A stretch of DNA of 64,000 nucleotides, from positions 248,001-312,000 of the forward strand of contig NZ_WHPF01000007.1 in NCBI RefSeq assembly GCF_013106755.1. The letters are read 5' to 3'. Position 1 is the stretch's first letter. Each line of letters opens with the position of its first letter. Of this stretch, positions 26,474 to 35,522 are shown piece after piece. The notes beneath the pieces are model-generated. The model saw only the letters and a list, made by a program, of their open reading frames with translations. It was not told the DNA's origin and ran no database searches. Source of the stretch: Limnovirga soli (GTDB lineage: Bacteria; Bacteroidota; Bacteroidia; Chitinophagales; Chitinophagaceae). Position numbers and translations under genes: made by a program.

Positions 26474-28276
26474 ATGACAGCAGCACAATACCAGCAATTG
26501 GCACATACTATTCCCGTGCAGCCGGGCATTTATAAATACTTTGATGTATACAATGAATTATTGTATGTTGGCAAGGCAAAAAATCTGCGTAAAAGAACAG
26601 CTTCTTATTTTTCTAAAACATTTACCAGCTATAAAACGCACGAACTGGTACAACGTATTAACCGCATAGAATTTACCATAGTTAACTCTGAGCAGGATGC
26701 TTTCTTATTGGAGAATGCATTAATAAAAGAATATCAGCCCAGATTCAATATTAATTTAAAAGACGATAAAAGTTATCCCTATATTGTTATAAAAAAAGAA
26801 CCATTTCCCCGCATTTTTTTAACGAGAAGGAAAATAAACGATGGCTCAGAATACCTGGGGCCATTTACATCCAGCGGCAAGGTAAGGGAGCTGATAAGTT
26901 TTATAAAACAGTTTATTCCATTACGCACCTGCAAACTACCCTTAAGCAAACAAAATATTGATAAACATAAATTCAAAGTTTGTCTGGAATACCATTTGGG
27001 TAATTGTAAGGGCCCTTGCGAAGCCCTGCAAACAGCCGACGATTATGCTGATGGAATACAGCAAATAAAGCAAATGCTTAAAGGCAACCTGGTGCCGGTA
27101 ATACAACATTATAAAAAAGAAATGGCCGCTTTTGCCATGAATCTGCAGTTTGAAAAAGCCGCCAGCATCAAAGCAAAATTGGAGTACCTGGAAACATATC
27201 AGGCAAAATCGGTTATAGTAAATAAGCACCTGTCTAATATTGATGTATTCTCTATATTAAAAGATGATGACGTTGCTTTTGTAAACTACCTGATGGTACA
27301 AAACGGCACCATTGTACAAACACATACCACCGAAGTAGAAACCAAGCTTGATGAAACCGAAGAAGAAGTATTAAGCTTTGTGATAGCCAATTTACGCGAA
27401 ACATTTAACAGCCTTGCCAACGAAATAATTGTGCCTTTTACCATTGAGTACCCCGATGAAAGTGTTACTGTAACTATACCCAAGGGGGGTGAAAAAATTA
27501 AATTGCTCGAACTATCGCAAAAAAATGTAGACTACTTTAAAGCCGAGATTAAAAAGAAGAAAACATTGCAATTGGAAGGTAAATCCGATATGCAAAAAAA
27601 GCAGGTACTGTATCATTTACAGCAGGAATTACAGTTGCAGGAACTACCTGTACATATTGAGTGTTTTGACAACTCTAATTTTCAGGGAAGCTATCCAGTA
27701 TCGGCCATGGTGTGTTTTAGGGATGGCATACCCAGCAAAAAAGATTACCGGCACTATAATGTAAAAACAGTGGAAGGCATTAACGATTTTGCTACCATGA
27801 AAGAAGTGGTTTACAGGCGTTATAAAAGACTTTTAGCCGAAAATGAGCCTCTGCCACAACTGGTAATTATTGACGGTGGTAAAGGCCAATTAGGTGCAGC
27901 TATGGAAAGTATTATCGAACTGGGTCTGGTAGGTAAACTTACCGTAGCAGGCCTGGCTAAAAACGAGGAAGAATTATTTTTTCCCGGCGATTCACAATCT
28001 ATAAAGCTGGATATGAATGGCGATAGTTTAAAACTAATCCGTTATGTGCGTGATGAAGTACACCGGTTTGGTATTACTTTCCATCGTAACAAACGCTCTA
28101 AAGGCACTTTTACCAATGAACTGGAACAAATTAAAGGAATAGGAAAAAATACCGCCACGCAGTTACTAAAAACATTTAAATCGGTAAAAACAATTGCTAC
28201 CAAAAGCGAGGATGAAATAGCTGCCATCATTGGCAAATCAAAAGCTGTATTGGTGTTTAAACACTTCCAAAAATAA
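26474..28276 (+). CDS. uvrC: excinuclease ABC subunit C
   Basis: 600 residues, normal length. The N-terminal GIY-YIG nuclease is seen as PGIYKYFD...LLYVGKAKNLRKR (residues 16-40). The UvrB-binding UVR region follows near 200. Next comes the RNase H-like C-terminal nuclease (IECFDNSNFQGSYPVSAMVC, LVIIDGGKGQL), and last a helix-hairpin-helix (LEQIKGIGKNTATQLLKTF). UvrC makes both incisions around a bulky DNA lesion in nucleotide excision repair, acting with UvrA and UvrB in the cytosol. Confidence 0.96.
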   Translation: MTAAQYQQLAHTIPVQPGIYKYFDVYNELLYVGKAKNLRKRTASYFSKTFTSYKTHELVQRINRIEFTIVNSEQDAFLLENALIKEYQPRFNINLKDDKSYPYIVIKKEPFPRIFLTRRKINDGSEYLGPFTSSGKVRELISFIKQFIPLRTCKLPLSKQNIDKHKFKVCLEYHLGNCKGPCEALQTADDYADGIQQIKQMLKGNLVPVIQHYKKEMAAFAMNLQFEKAASIKAKLEYLETYQAKSVIVNKHLSNIDVFSILKDDDVAFVNYLMVQNGTIVQTHTTEVETKLDETEEEVLSFVIANLRETFNSLANEIIVPFTIEYPDESVTVTIPKGGEKIKLLELSQKNVDYFKAEIKKKKTLQLEGKSDMQKKQVLYHLQQELQLQELPVHIECFDNSNFQGSYPVSAMVCFRDGIPSKKDYRHYNVKTVEGINDFATMKEVVYRRYKRLLAENEPLPQLVIIDGGKGQLGAAMESIIELGLVGKLTVAGLAKNEEELFFPGDSQSIKLDMNGDSLKLIRYVRDEVHRFGITFHRNKRSKGTFTNELEQIKGIGKNTATQLLKTFKSVKTIATKSEDEIAAIIGKSKAVLVFKHFQK

Positions 28277-28279
28277 AAA

Positions 28280-28310
28280 GGGGCCCGGATGAACATCCAA
28301 CCCCGTTTTA
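28280..28310 (+). terminator. probable terminator after uvrC
   Basis: The hairpin has an outer GGGG/CCCC pairing and an inner GGATG/CATCC stem with an internal loop between them, followed by GTTTT. It starts 4 bp after the uvrC stop. The small inner loop makes the exact fold uncertain. Confidence 0.55.
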
Positions 28311-28504
28311 AAATCCAATATCCTATGAAAAACCATGGTAAAATTAATGCTTTAATTAACTTATGCAATACTTTTTAGAAATTAGTTGAAAATATTCTTC
28401 GATTTAACCCATACTTAAGCCATTTTAACCATTTCCTTTTACACAATTATGACAATTGAACTATTTAAAGTACAGGTAAATTGTTTTTTTGGCTATTAGC
28501 CCCG

Positions 28505-28660
28505 CTTTTTACCCATAAATTGGGCCCATTTGCGTCGCACTCTTGTACGTTCCGATTCTTAATTCGGCTTTTTTGAACAGGTCTTGACCCGATTGGTTGC
28601 CTGTTTTGATGCCGTACAAGTGTGCGACGCAAGTAAAGCTGCATAAGCAACAAAATGACT
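28505..28660. repeat. dispersed TGCGTCGCA repeat, inverted pair (type A)
   Basis: A plus-strand core at 28530-28548 (TTGCGTCGCACTCTTGTAC followed by GTTC) and a minus-strand exact core at 28614-28632 face each other with 65 bp between. The right copy continues GTAAAGCTGCATAAGCAAC, the mirror of the left flanks of other copies. The pair sits in the 490-bp uvrC-murA gap. Nothing else is seen there except AT-rich sequence, and 62-codon frames on the minus strand here are repeat-derived. Confidence 0.85.
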
Positions 28661-28766
28661 GTCCCAAAATATTATTACTAAAAATGCATGCCGGCAAGGT
28701 AAATAGATAAGGCTTCGTTATTTTCGTTACATTAACTGTTTATAATAACCTGTTTAACTTACATAT

Positions 28767-30071
28767 ATGTCTTCATTCGAAGTTAGGGGCGGCAAAAAAT
28801 TACGCGGCGAAATTGTGCCTCAAGGCGCTAAAAACGAAGCACTGCAAATTATTTCGGCCGTATTGCTTACGCCAGAACCAGTAACGGTAAGCAATATCCC
28901 CGATATACTTGACGTAAACCTGTTAATTGAATTATTAATGGAACTGGGCGTTAAAGTACAGCGCCCCAGCCGCGATACCTGTATTTTTCAGGCAGATGAT
29001 GTGGATGTAGATTTTCTATCCTCAGAAGATTTTAGAAAGAAAAGTGGTCGGCTGCGTGGTTCGGTTATGATTGCAGGGCCCATGTTATCCCGTTTTAGAA
29101 AGGCCTATATTCCAAAACCAGGTGGAGATAAAATTGGCCGCCGCCGGTTAGATACACATATAATAGGCTTTGAGAAATTAGGTGCCCGCTTTGAGTTTGA
29201 CGACCAGCACCATTTCTTTCAGCTGGTAGCACCTCAACTTACAGGCACCTATATGTTGCTGGATGAACCATCTGTAACCGGTACTGCCAATATTGTAATG
29301 GCAGCGGTAATGGCAAAGGGTACAACTACTATTTATAATGCTGCCTGCGAACCATACCTGCAGCAATTATGTAAAATGCTTAACCGAATGGGGGCAAAAA
29401 TAAGTGGCGTGGGCAGTAACCTGCTTATTATTGAAGGTGTTGACTATTTGGGAGGCACCGAACACCGTATGCTACCCGATATGATTGAAGTGGGTAGTTT
29501 TATAGGCATGGCGGCAATGACACAAAGTGAAATTACCATTAAGAATGCGGGTATTGCCCATTTAGGTATGATACCGGATAAATTTCAACAGCTGGGCATT
29601 AAAATGGAATTTAGGGGGGATGATATTTTTATACCGGAACAGGATCATTATGAAATAAACACTTATCTGGATGGCGGTATTTTAACCATTGCCGATCATC
29701 CCTGGCCAGGTTTAACACCAGATTTGCTGAGCATTGTAATAGTAGTAGCCACACAGGCGGTGGGTAGTGTATTGGTACACCAGAAAATGTTTGAAAGCCG
29801 CTTGTTTTTTACTGATAAGCTAATTGATATGGGCGCTCAAATTATTCTTTGCGATCCCCACCGTGCTACCGTAATTGGTCTTGGCCGCCGTAATCAACTA
29901 CGTGGAATTACTATGAGTAGCCCGGATATACGTGCAGGGCAGGCATTGTTAATTGCTGCGTTAAGCGCCGAAGGTAAAAGCACCATTCAAAACATAGAAC
30001 AGATTGACCGCGGTTACCAATATATTGATGAAAGACTTAGACAATTGGGTGCCGATATTAAGCGGGTTTAA
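28767..30071 (+). CDS. murA: UDP-N-acetylglucosamine 1-carboxyvinyltransferase with Asp in the active-site loop
   Basis: 434 residues. MurA transfers enolpyruvate from PEP to UDP-GlcNAc, the first committed step of peptidoglycan synthesis in the cytosol. Lys22 and Asn23 (QGAKNEAL) match the conserved active-site pair. The loop that normally reads PGGC has PGGDKIGRRRLDTH, so Asp121 replaces the catalytic Cys that fosfomycin alkylates. Asp at this position is known to keep activity and give fosfomycin insensitivity in other bacteria, for example mycobacteria and chlamydiae. Intrinsic fosfomycin insensitivity is therefore predicted. It stands alone, with a clear terminator behind it. Confidence 0.96.
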   Translation: MSSFEVRGGKKLRGEIVPQGAKNEALQIISAVLLTPEPVTVSNIPDILDVNLLIELLMELGVKVQRPSRDTCIFQADDVDVDFLSSEDFRKKSGRLRGSVMIAGPMLSRFRKAYIPKPGGDKIGRRRLDTHIIGFEKLGARFEFDDQHHFFQLVAPQLTGTYMLLDEPSVTGTANIVMAAVMAKGTTTIYNAACEPYLQQLCKMLNRMGAKISGVGSNLLIIEGVDYLGGTEHRMLPDMIEVGSFIGMAAMTQSEITIKNAGIAHLGMIPDKFQQLGIKMEFRGDDIFIPEQDHYEINTYLDGGILTIADHPWPGLTPDLLSIVIVVATQAVGSVLVHQKMFESRLFFTDKLIDMGAQIILCDPHRATVIGLGRRNQLRGITMSSPDIRAGQALLIAALSAEGKSTIQNIEQIDRGYQYIDERLRQLGADIKRV

Positions 30072-30090
30072 GTAAAATAAAACTTGTATA

Positions 30091-30114
30091 AGCTCCTGCA
30101 AAGGAGCTTTTTTA
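30091..30114 (+). terminator. terminator after murA
   Basis: Stem AGCTCCT/AGGAGCT (30091-30097 with 30102-30108), loop GCAA, then six T. It starts 20 bp after the murA stop. Confidence 0.88.
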
Positions 30115-30215
30115 TTTGCATTTATCATCCGAAATTATCATCCTGTAATCAACTGGTTATTTTAGATTAAGGGTGTTTTCTTTTTTATCTATCTTGTTAT
30201 TTAAAGCCATATCCA

Positions 30216-32897
30216 ATGCGTATTCGTAACAATGTATTTCCTGTTTTTATTTGTTTGCTTTTTGCCGGTAATCTTACTGCGCAAAATATATGTATACCAA
30301 CCCACTTACAATGCGAACATATGATATCGCCATTGGGTATAGATGCTACACAGCCCCGGTTGGCATGGCAATTAAGCGATAGCAGGCAAGGCGCTTTTCA
30401 ATCGGCGTATCAAATATTGGTAGGCACTGATTCTTTGGCCATAAGCCTTGCAAAAGCTAATTTTTGGCAAACTGCTAAAATTAATGGTGATGCGCAGCTG
30501 GCTTATTATAAAGGCAAACCACTATTGCCTTTTACAAAATATTTCTGGGCAGTGCGGGTGTGGGATAAAAATGGCCTTCCTTCCTTATCGCCCATTGCTC
30601 ATTTTGAAACGGGTATGATGCAAATGCAAAACTGGAAGGGCGCATGGATACATGATACAAGGGATATTCACCTTCAACCCGCCCCTTATTTCAGGAAAGC
30701 ATTTGAGGTACAAAAGAAAATAGTAGCGGCAAGGGCCTATATTGCAGTAGCAGGTTTGTACGAATTATACATCAATGGAGAGCGCATTGGCGATCACCGC
30801 CTCGATCCCATGTATACCCGTTTCGACAGACGAACTTTATATGTTACCTATGATGTTACTGCACAATTGCAGACAGGCAAAAATGCCATCGGTGTATTGC
30901 TGGGGAATGGCTGGTATAATCATCAATCCACCGCCGTATGGTATTTTCATGAAGCACCATGGCGGGCAAGGCCCTCTTTTTGCATGGATCTTCGTATTAC
31001 CTATAGTGATGGTACCCAGGAAACCATTGCTTCCGGTAAAGACTGGAAAACCACACTAAGCCCCGTAATTTTTAATAGTATTTATACTGCCGAGCATTAT
31101 GATGCCCGTAAAGAAATACCGCATTGGAACGAACCTGATTTTACAGATACTGCCTGGCAGGAAGTAGATTATTGTGCTATACCATCGCCACAGATTGTTG
31201 CACAGGTATTGCAACCTATTCGAAATGTAGAAGCCTTAGCTGCCGCTGGTATGCAAAAAGTAAATGATTCATTGTATGTGTTTAACCTGGGCAGAAACAT
31301 TGCCGGCGTTAGTAGTATTACGGTAAGTGGCGAAGCCGGAACTATATTGCGCCTAAAACATGGGGAACGCCTGTATACAAACGGACTCGTAGATATTTCC
31401 AATATAGATGCGCATTATCGCCCTACAGATGATACTGATCCCTTTCAAACAGATATATATATTTTAAAAGGGGGTGGAAAAGAAACTTTTATGCCGCATT
31501 TTAACTATAAAGGTTTTCAGTATGTAGAGTTGAGCAGTAGCAAGCCTATTGCAATTACAAAAGAAAATCTTACCGGCTATTTTATGCATAGCGATGTGGA
31601 GCCTGTTGGTAATATACATTCAGACAATAATACCATTAATAAAATCTGGAGCGCTACTAATTATTCTTATTTATCCAATTTATTTGGCTATCCAACGGAT
31701 TGTCCCCAACGCGAAAAAAATGGCTGGACCGGCGATGGGCAAATAGCAGTGGAAACAGGGCTTTACAATTTTGATGGTATTACCATTTATGAAAAATGGA
31801 TGGCCGACCATCGCGATGAACAACAACCCAATGGCGTTTTACCCTCAATTGTTCCAACTGGTGGCTGGGGATATGAGTGGGCAAATGGGCCCGATTGGAC
31901 AAGCACCATTGCCATTATTCCATGGAACCTTTATATGTTTTATGGCGATAGTAAGGCATTATTAGATTGCTATGATAATATAAAACACTATGTAGATTAC
32001 ATTAATTACCATTACCCTACTGGCCTTACCACATGGGGCCTGGGCGATTGGATACCTGTTAAATCTCAGGCGCCTGTAGAGCTTACTTCTACAGCTTATT
32101 ATTATGCTGATGCTACCATTTTGGCAAATGCCGCAAAGCTGTTTAATAAAACAAACGATTACCTAAAATATTCCGCTCTGGCAGTTAATATTAAAACGGC
32201 TTTCAATGAAAAATATTTAAATAAAAACACCGGCATTTATGGTACAGGTTTGCAAACGGAATTATGCGTACCACTTTTCTGGGGGCTTGTGCCTGAGGAA
32301 ATGAAGTCCAAAGTTGCCGCCAACCTGGCCAGCCGTATAATAGCCGATAGTGTAAAGCTGGATGTTGGTTTGCTGGGCACCAAAGCCATATTAAATGCCC
32401 TTAGCGAAAATGGATACGCCGATCTTGCTTATCAGCTGGCAGCCAATGAAACCTACCCTTCCTGGGGTTGGTGGATAAAAAACGGCGCTACCACCCTATA
32501 CGAAAACTGGCCCATTGATGCCAAAAGCGATATTTCTATGAACCATATTATGTTTGGAGAAATTGGCGCCTGGATGTATAAGGCACTAGGTGGTATAAAA
32601 CCCGATGCCGCTGCACCCGGCTTTAAGCATATTTTGTTGCAACCATATTTTGCAAAAGGGCTAAACCAGTTTAGTGCCAGCCACCAGGGGCCATTTGGTA
32701 ATATCACCTCGGCATGGCAACGTAAGGGTAGTGGCATTGATTATACTATTACCATTCCACCCAATAGTAATGCCACCGTAAAATTGGTTGTACCCGCAGG
32801 GCAATCTCTTTTTAAAAATGGCGTACAGCAAACAATTACAGGTAATTCGTTTACTCAGTTGGTAAATGCGGGTACCTATCAATTTCAAATAAAATAA
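30216..32897 (+). CDS. secreted alpha-L-rhamnosidase, GH78
   Basis: 893 residues. The Sec signal peptide is residues 1-22 (ending NLTAQ). The N-terminal beta-sandwich (LQCEHMISPLGIDATQPRLAWQL) and the rhamnosidase N domain (ARAYIAVAGLYELYINGERIG) precede the alpha/alpha-six-barrel catalytic domain. The latter contains TDCPQREKNGWTGDGQ, with Asp495 and Glu500 at positions used for catalysis in GH78. A C-terminal beta-sandwich follows (GFKHILLQPYF). The enzyme releases terminal L-rhamnose from plant glycans or flavonoid glycosides. It is not in a SusCD locus. No type IX C-terminal sorting domain is seen. Confidence 0.94.
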   Translation: MRIRNNVFPVFICLLFAGNLTAQNICIPTHLQCEHMISPLGIDATQPRLAWQLSDSRQGAFQSAYQILVGTDSLAISLAKANFWQTAKINGDAQLAYYKGKPLLPFTKYFWAVRVWDKNGLPSLSPIAHFETGMMQMQNWKGAWIHDTRDIHLQPAPYFRKAFEVQKKIVAARAYIAVAGLYELYINGERIGDHRLDPMYTRFDRRTLYVTYDVTAQLQTGKNAIGVLLGNGWYNHQSTAVWYFHEAPWRARPSFCMDLRITYSDGTQETIASGKDWKTTLSPVIFNSIYTAEHYDARKEIPHWNEPDFTDTAWQEVDYCAIPSPQIVAQVLQPIRNVEALAAAGMQKVNDSLYVFNLGRNIAGVSSITVSGEAGTILRLKHGERLYTNGLVDISNIDAHYRPTDDTDPFQTDIYILKGGGKETFMPHFNYKGFQYVELSSSKPIAITKENLTGYFMHSDVEPVGNIHSDNNTINKIWSATNYSYLSNLFGYPTDCPQREKNGWTGDGQIAVETGLYNFDGITIYEKWMADHRDEQQPNGVLPSIVPTGGWGYEWANGPDWTSTIAIIPWNLYMFYGDSKALLDCYDNIKHYVDYINYHYPTGLTTWGLGDWIPVKSQAPVELTSTAYYYADATILANAAKLFNKTNDYLKYSALAVNIKTAFNEKYLNKNTGIYGTGLQTELCVPLFWGLVPEEMKSKVAANLASRIIADSVKLDVGLLGTKAILNALSENGYADLAYQLAANETYPSWGWWIKNGATTLYENWPIDAKSDISMNHIMFGEIGAWMYKALGGIKPDAAAPGFKHILLQPYFAKGLNQFSASHQGPFGNITSAWQRKGSGIDYTITIPPNSNATVKLVVPAGQSLFKNGVQQTITGNSFTQLVNAGTYQFQIK

Positions 32898-32899
32898 TA

Positions 32900-32990
32900 T
32901 TTAGCCGGCAGAAGAAATAATGGCATCGTTCCTTGTGTCACTCACTTGTACTGCATAACAAATGGGGGCAATAGAGAATACTATAACTGG
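32900..32990 (+). repeat. dispersed repeat, type C variant
   Basis: TAGCCGGCAG at 32902 starts the unit. The core at 32933-32951 is TTGTGTCACTCACTTGTAC, in which the TGCGTCGCA palindrome is lost but the outer bases are kept. The same 19-mer recurs exactly at 35466 and 50369. Confidence 0.8.
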
Positions 32991-32994
32991 CAAT

Positions 32995-33025
32995 AAAAAA
33001 GGCTGCTCAAATGAACAGCCTTTTT
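32995..33025. terminator. bidirectional terminator beside tRNA-Gln
   Basis: The hairpin GGCTGCTCA/TGAACAGCC has one mismatch and a 2-nt loop, flanked by six A on the left and TTTTTG on the right. On the minus strand it lies directly behind the tRNA gene and is followed by a T-run. On the plus strand it could also end the GH78 transcript. Confidence 0.75.
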
Positions 33026-33026
33026 G

Positions 33027-33097
33027 TTACCCGACCTGGATTCGAACCAAGACAAGCAGAACCAGAATCTGCGGTACTACCATTATACTATCGGGCA
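33027..33097 (-). tRNA. tRNA-Gln (anticodon CUG)
   Basis: A 71-nt cloverleaf on the minus strand. The acceptor stem TGCCCGA pairs with TCGGGTA (one G-U). The D-arm carries AATGGTAGT. The anticodon stem GCAGA/TCTGC encloses TTCTGGT, giving anticodon CTG (plus strand CAG at 33063-33065). The T-arm CTTGG-TTCGAAT-CCAGG follows. The discriminator is A, and CCA is not encoded. It reads Gln codon CAG. A dispersed repeat lies on each side. Confidence 0.9.
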
Positions 33098-33204
33098 AAA
33101 TGTAAACGCCAATTGCTTTTACGGGGTGCAAATATAGCTACAAGCACCAAAGCGCAAACTATTTGTTTTTAATTTACAGGTGCTGTATATGCCTAAACGC
33201 CTGA

Positions 33205-33275
33205 TGCTTAATATACTGCAGTACAAGAGTGCGACGCAAGCGGTGTTTAATAATACCCACCACAGCCCGGTACAA
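33205..33275 (-). repeat. dispersed TGCGTCGCA repeat (type A)
   Basis: A minus-oriented core at 33221-33239 (GTACAAGAGTGCGACGCAA) is followed by GCGGTG. With the type C copy at 32933 it brackets the tRNA gene. The rest of the 487-bp gap between GH78 and GH65 holds the tRNA, its terminator and AT-rich DNA. Confidence 0.8.
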
Positions 33276-33384
33276 AATGCATTTGGTTTTGGTACCCCAT
33301 TTTAACCAAAGATAAAATGATAGAACAACCGGCTGTTGCACTATATCCACTAAATTAGCAGTTCACGATGCTAAATTTTGCACT

Positions 33385-35412
33385 ATGAAAAAAATACTGC
33401 TTGTTGTTTTGGTTTGTGCGGGTATTATACCAACTATAGCACAAAGCCCATGGATAATAAAAGCCGATAAAATTGATCCATCTAATTATTATGGAATTAC
33501 GGTAGCCAATGGTATGATTGGTATTGTATCTTCTCCCGAACCATTTAAAGTAAAAGATGTGGTTTTGGCCGGCGCCTACGACCAGTATGGTCGCGGCCGT
33601 GTGAGTAATTTTTTACGCAGTTTTAACCTGCTAAATATGACATTGGATATTGACGGCCATAATATGAATGCCGCAACAGTTAACGGTTTTAGCCAGCAGC
33701 TGGATATGCAACATGCTTCCTTTACCAGCAGTTTTGATTATTTGGATAAAGCCACTGTAAAATATACTTATTACTCTCTAAGACAATTGCCTTTTACTGT
33801 ATTAATGGATGTGGAAATTACCGCCAAAAAAGATATTGCCATTAATACAGCCAGTGTAATGGAAGCACCTGATGCATTGCGGGATGTACAGAATTATTAT
33901 AATGAAATTGACAGGCCGCATGTGGTTATAAGCCTGCTTACATCCAGTGCCAAAAGTCCAACGGGCAAATTGCTGATGTGTGCTTCCAATACCTTTTTGT
34001 TTAGTGAACCACATGGTAGCGAGCCAAGGGTAATACATGAAATGTGGGATAATAACCGCCACCTGATGAAATTTAGCCGCAGCATTAAGGCCGGCGAAAC
34101 CTATCGTTTTTCTATTACAGGCTCATCTATTACATCTGCCCAGCATGATGACCCTTTGAATGAAGCAGAACGTATGACCATTTTTGCCAAACTGGAAGGC
34201 CGCAACAGGTTGATACAATTTCACAACCAGGCCTGGGATGCCCTTTGGAAAAGCGATATTACCATCGATGGCGATGCACAGGCTCAGCAGGATGTGCATA
34301 GTATGATGTACCATTTATATTCTTTTACACGCGAAGGAACGGCCTATTCTTTATCACCCATGGGTTTAAGCGGTCTGGGGTATAATGGCCATGTTTTTTG
34401 GGATACTGATCTATGGATGTTCCCTGCCTTACTGGTTTTGCACCCCGAGTTGGCCAAAAGCCTGGTAGAATATCGTTATCAGCGTCTGGAAGCTGCCCGG
34501 CGCAATGCTTTTTCTCATGGCTTCAAGGGTGCGATGTTCCCATGGGAGAGTGCTGAAACAGGTGTGGAAGAAACCCCCGTTTGGGCACTTAGCGGACCAT
34601 TTGAACACCATATTACCGCCGATGTAGCTTTGGCCGCATGGAATTACTATTGTGTAACCCAGGATAAAAACTGGCTGAAAGAAAAAGGATGGCCCCTAAT
34701 ATCTGCCACTGCCGATTTTTGGGCCAGCCGCGTAGAAAGAAATGGCCCCGGTAAATTTGATATTAAGAACGTAGTAGCCGCCGATGAATGGGCCGAAAAC
34801 GTTGACAATAATGCCTTTACTAATGCGGCTGCCAAAGCCAATTTAATGGCTGCCACTGCGGCTGCCACTATTTTAGGCATTACACCAAATGCCGATTGGC
34901 AATATGTAGCCAATAATATTCCCATACTTAAAATGGACAACGGTGTAACCCGTGAACATGCCAGCTATAATGGCGAGGGCATTAAACAGGGCGATGTAAA
35001 CCTGCTGGCTTATCCACTAAAAGAAATAACAGATGCAGCACAAATAAAAAAAGACCTGGATTATTATGCTGTACGAGTGCCCAACGAGGGTACTCCCGCC
35101 ATGACCCAGGCTATTTTTGCTTTGCTTTATTCCCGACTGGGCGATGCAGACAAGGCAGCCCATTTTTTTAAAGATGCCTATATACCCAATCTTAACCCGC
35201 CATTTAGGGTTATTGCAGAAACCAAGGGTGGTACCAACCCATATTTTGCTACTGGTGCCGGCGGTATTTTGCAGGCAGTGCTGATGGGTTTTGGCGGACT
35301 GGAAATTACACCCAAAGGCTTAACCCAAATAAAAGCTACTTTGCCTGCCGGCTGGAAATCTGTAACGCTTACCGGTATTGGTGTAGAAAAGAAAACTTAT
35401 ACTGTAAAATAA
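33385..35412 (+). CDS. secreted GH65 family glycoside hydrolase
   Basis: 675 residues with a Sec signal peptide (ends PTIAQ, residue 20). The start NYYGITVANGMIGIVSSPEPF and the catalytic-domain motifs GHVFWDTDLWMFPALLVLHPE and ADEWAENVDNNAFTNAAA mark GH65. Glu468 in ADEW aligns with the family general acid. Most GH65 enzymes are cytosolic phosphorylases acting on maltose, kojibiose or trehalose. Secreted Bacteroidota members instead include hydrolases, a kojibiose hydrolase being described in Flavobacterium johnsoniae. A secreted alpha-glucosidase is therefore the best guess. The start follows a TAAATTTTG element within 15 bp. Confidence 0.88.
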   Translation: MKKILLVVLVCAGIIPTIAQSPWIIKADKIDPSNYYGITVANGMIGIVSSPEPFKVKDVVLAGAYDQYGRGRVSNFLRSFNLLNMTLDIDGHNMNAATVNGFSQQLDMQHASFTSSFDYLDKATVKYTYYSLRQLPFTVLMDVEITAKKDIAINTASVMEAPDALRDVQNYYNEIDRPHVVISLLTSSAKSPTGKLLMCASNTFLFSEPHGSEPRVIHEMWDNNRHLMKFSRSIKAGETYRFSITGSSITSAQHDDPLNEAERMTIFAKLEGRNRLIQFHNQAWDALWKSDITIDGDAQAQQDVHSMMYHLYSFTREGTAYSLSPMGLSGLGYNGHVFWDTDLWMFPALLVLHPELAKSLVEYRYQRLEAARRNAFSHGFKGAMFPWESAETGVEETPVWALSGPFEHHITADVALAAWNYYCVTQDKNWLKEKGWPLISATADFWASRVERNGPGKFDIKNVVAADEWAENVDNNAFTNAAAKANLMAATAAATILGITPNADWQYVANNIPILKMDNGVTREHASYNGEGIKQGDVNLLAYPLKEITDAAQIKKDLDYYAVRVPNEGTPAMTQAIFALLYSRLGDADKAAHFFKDAYIPNLNPPFRVIAETKGGTNPYFATGAGGILQAVLMGFGGLEITPKGLTQIKATLPAGWKSVTLTGIGVEKKTYTVK

Positions 35413-35436
35413 AAAACACAAACAGCAATTGTTTAG

Positions 35437-35500
35437 CAGGCTATGGTAATGCTATGCAGCTGCTGTTGTGTCACTCACTTGTACGTTCAAACCAATATGC
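35437..35500 (+). repeat. dispersed repeat, type C variant
   Basis: The exact type C core is at 35466-35484, followed by GTTC, with TTTAGCAGGC at the left end. It lies between the GH65 stop and the acetyltransferase start, inside the over-extended reading frame of the latter. Confidence 0.8.
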
Positions 35501-35522
35501 ACCAAAGCAAAAATTTATAAAA

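Noticed and set aside
28465-28697. Two 62-codon minus-strand frames between uvrC and murA
   Set aside because: Both lie in the inverted repeat pair and their sequence comes from the repeat.
33027-33097. tRNA-Gln as an integration (att) site
   Set aside because: No integrase, no direct repeat of the tRNA 3' end and no mobile-type genes were seen nearby.
30216-35412. GH78-GH65 region as a polysaccharide utilisation locus
   Set aside because: There is no SusC/SusD pair or dedicated regulator, and the two genes are separated by a tRNA and two repeats.
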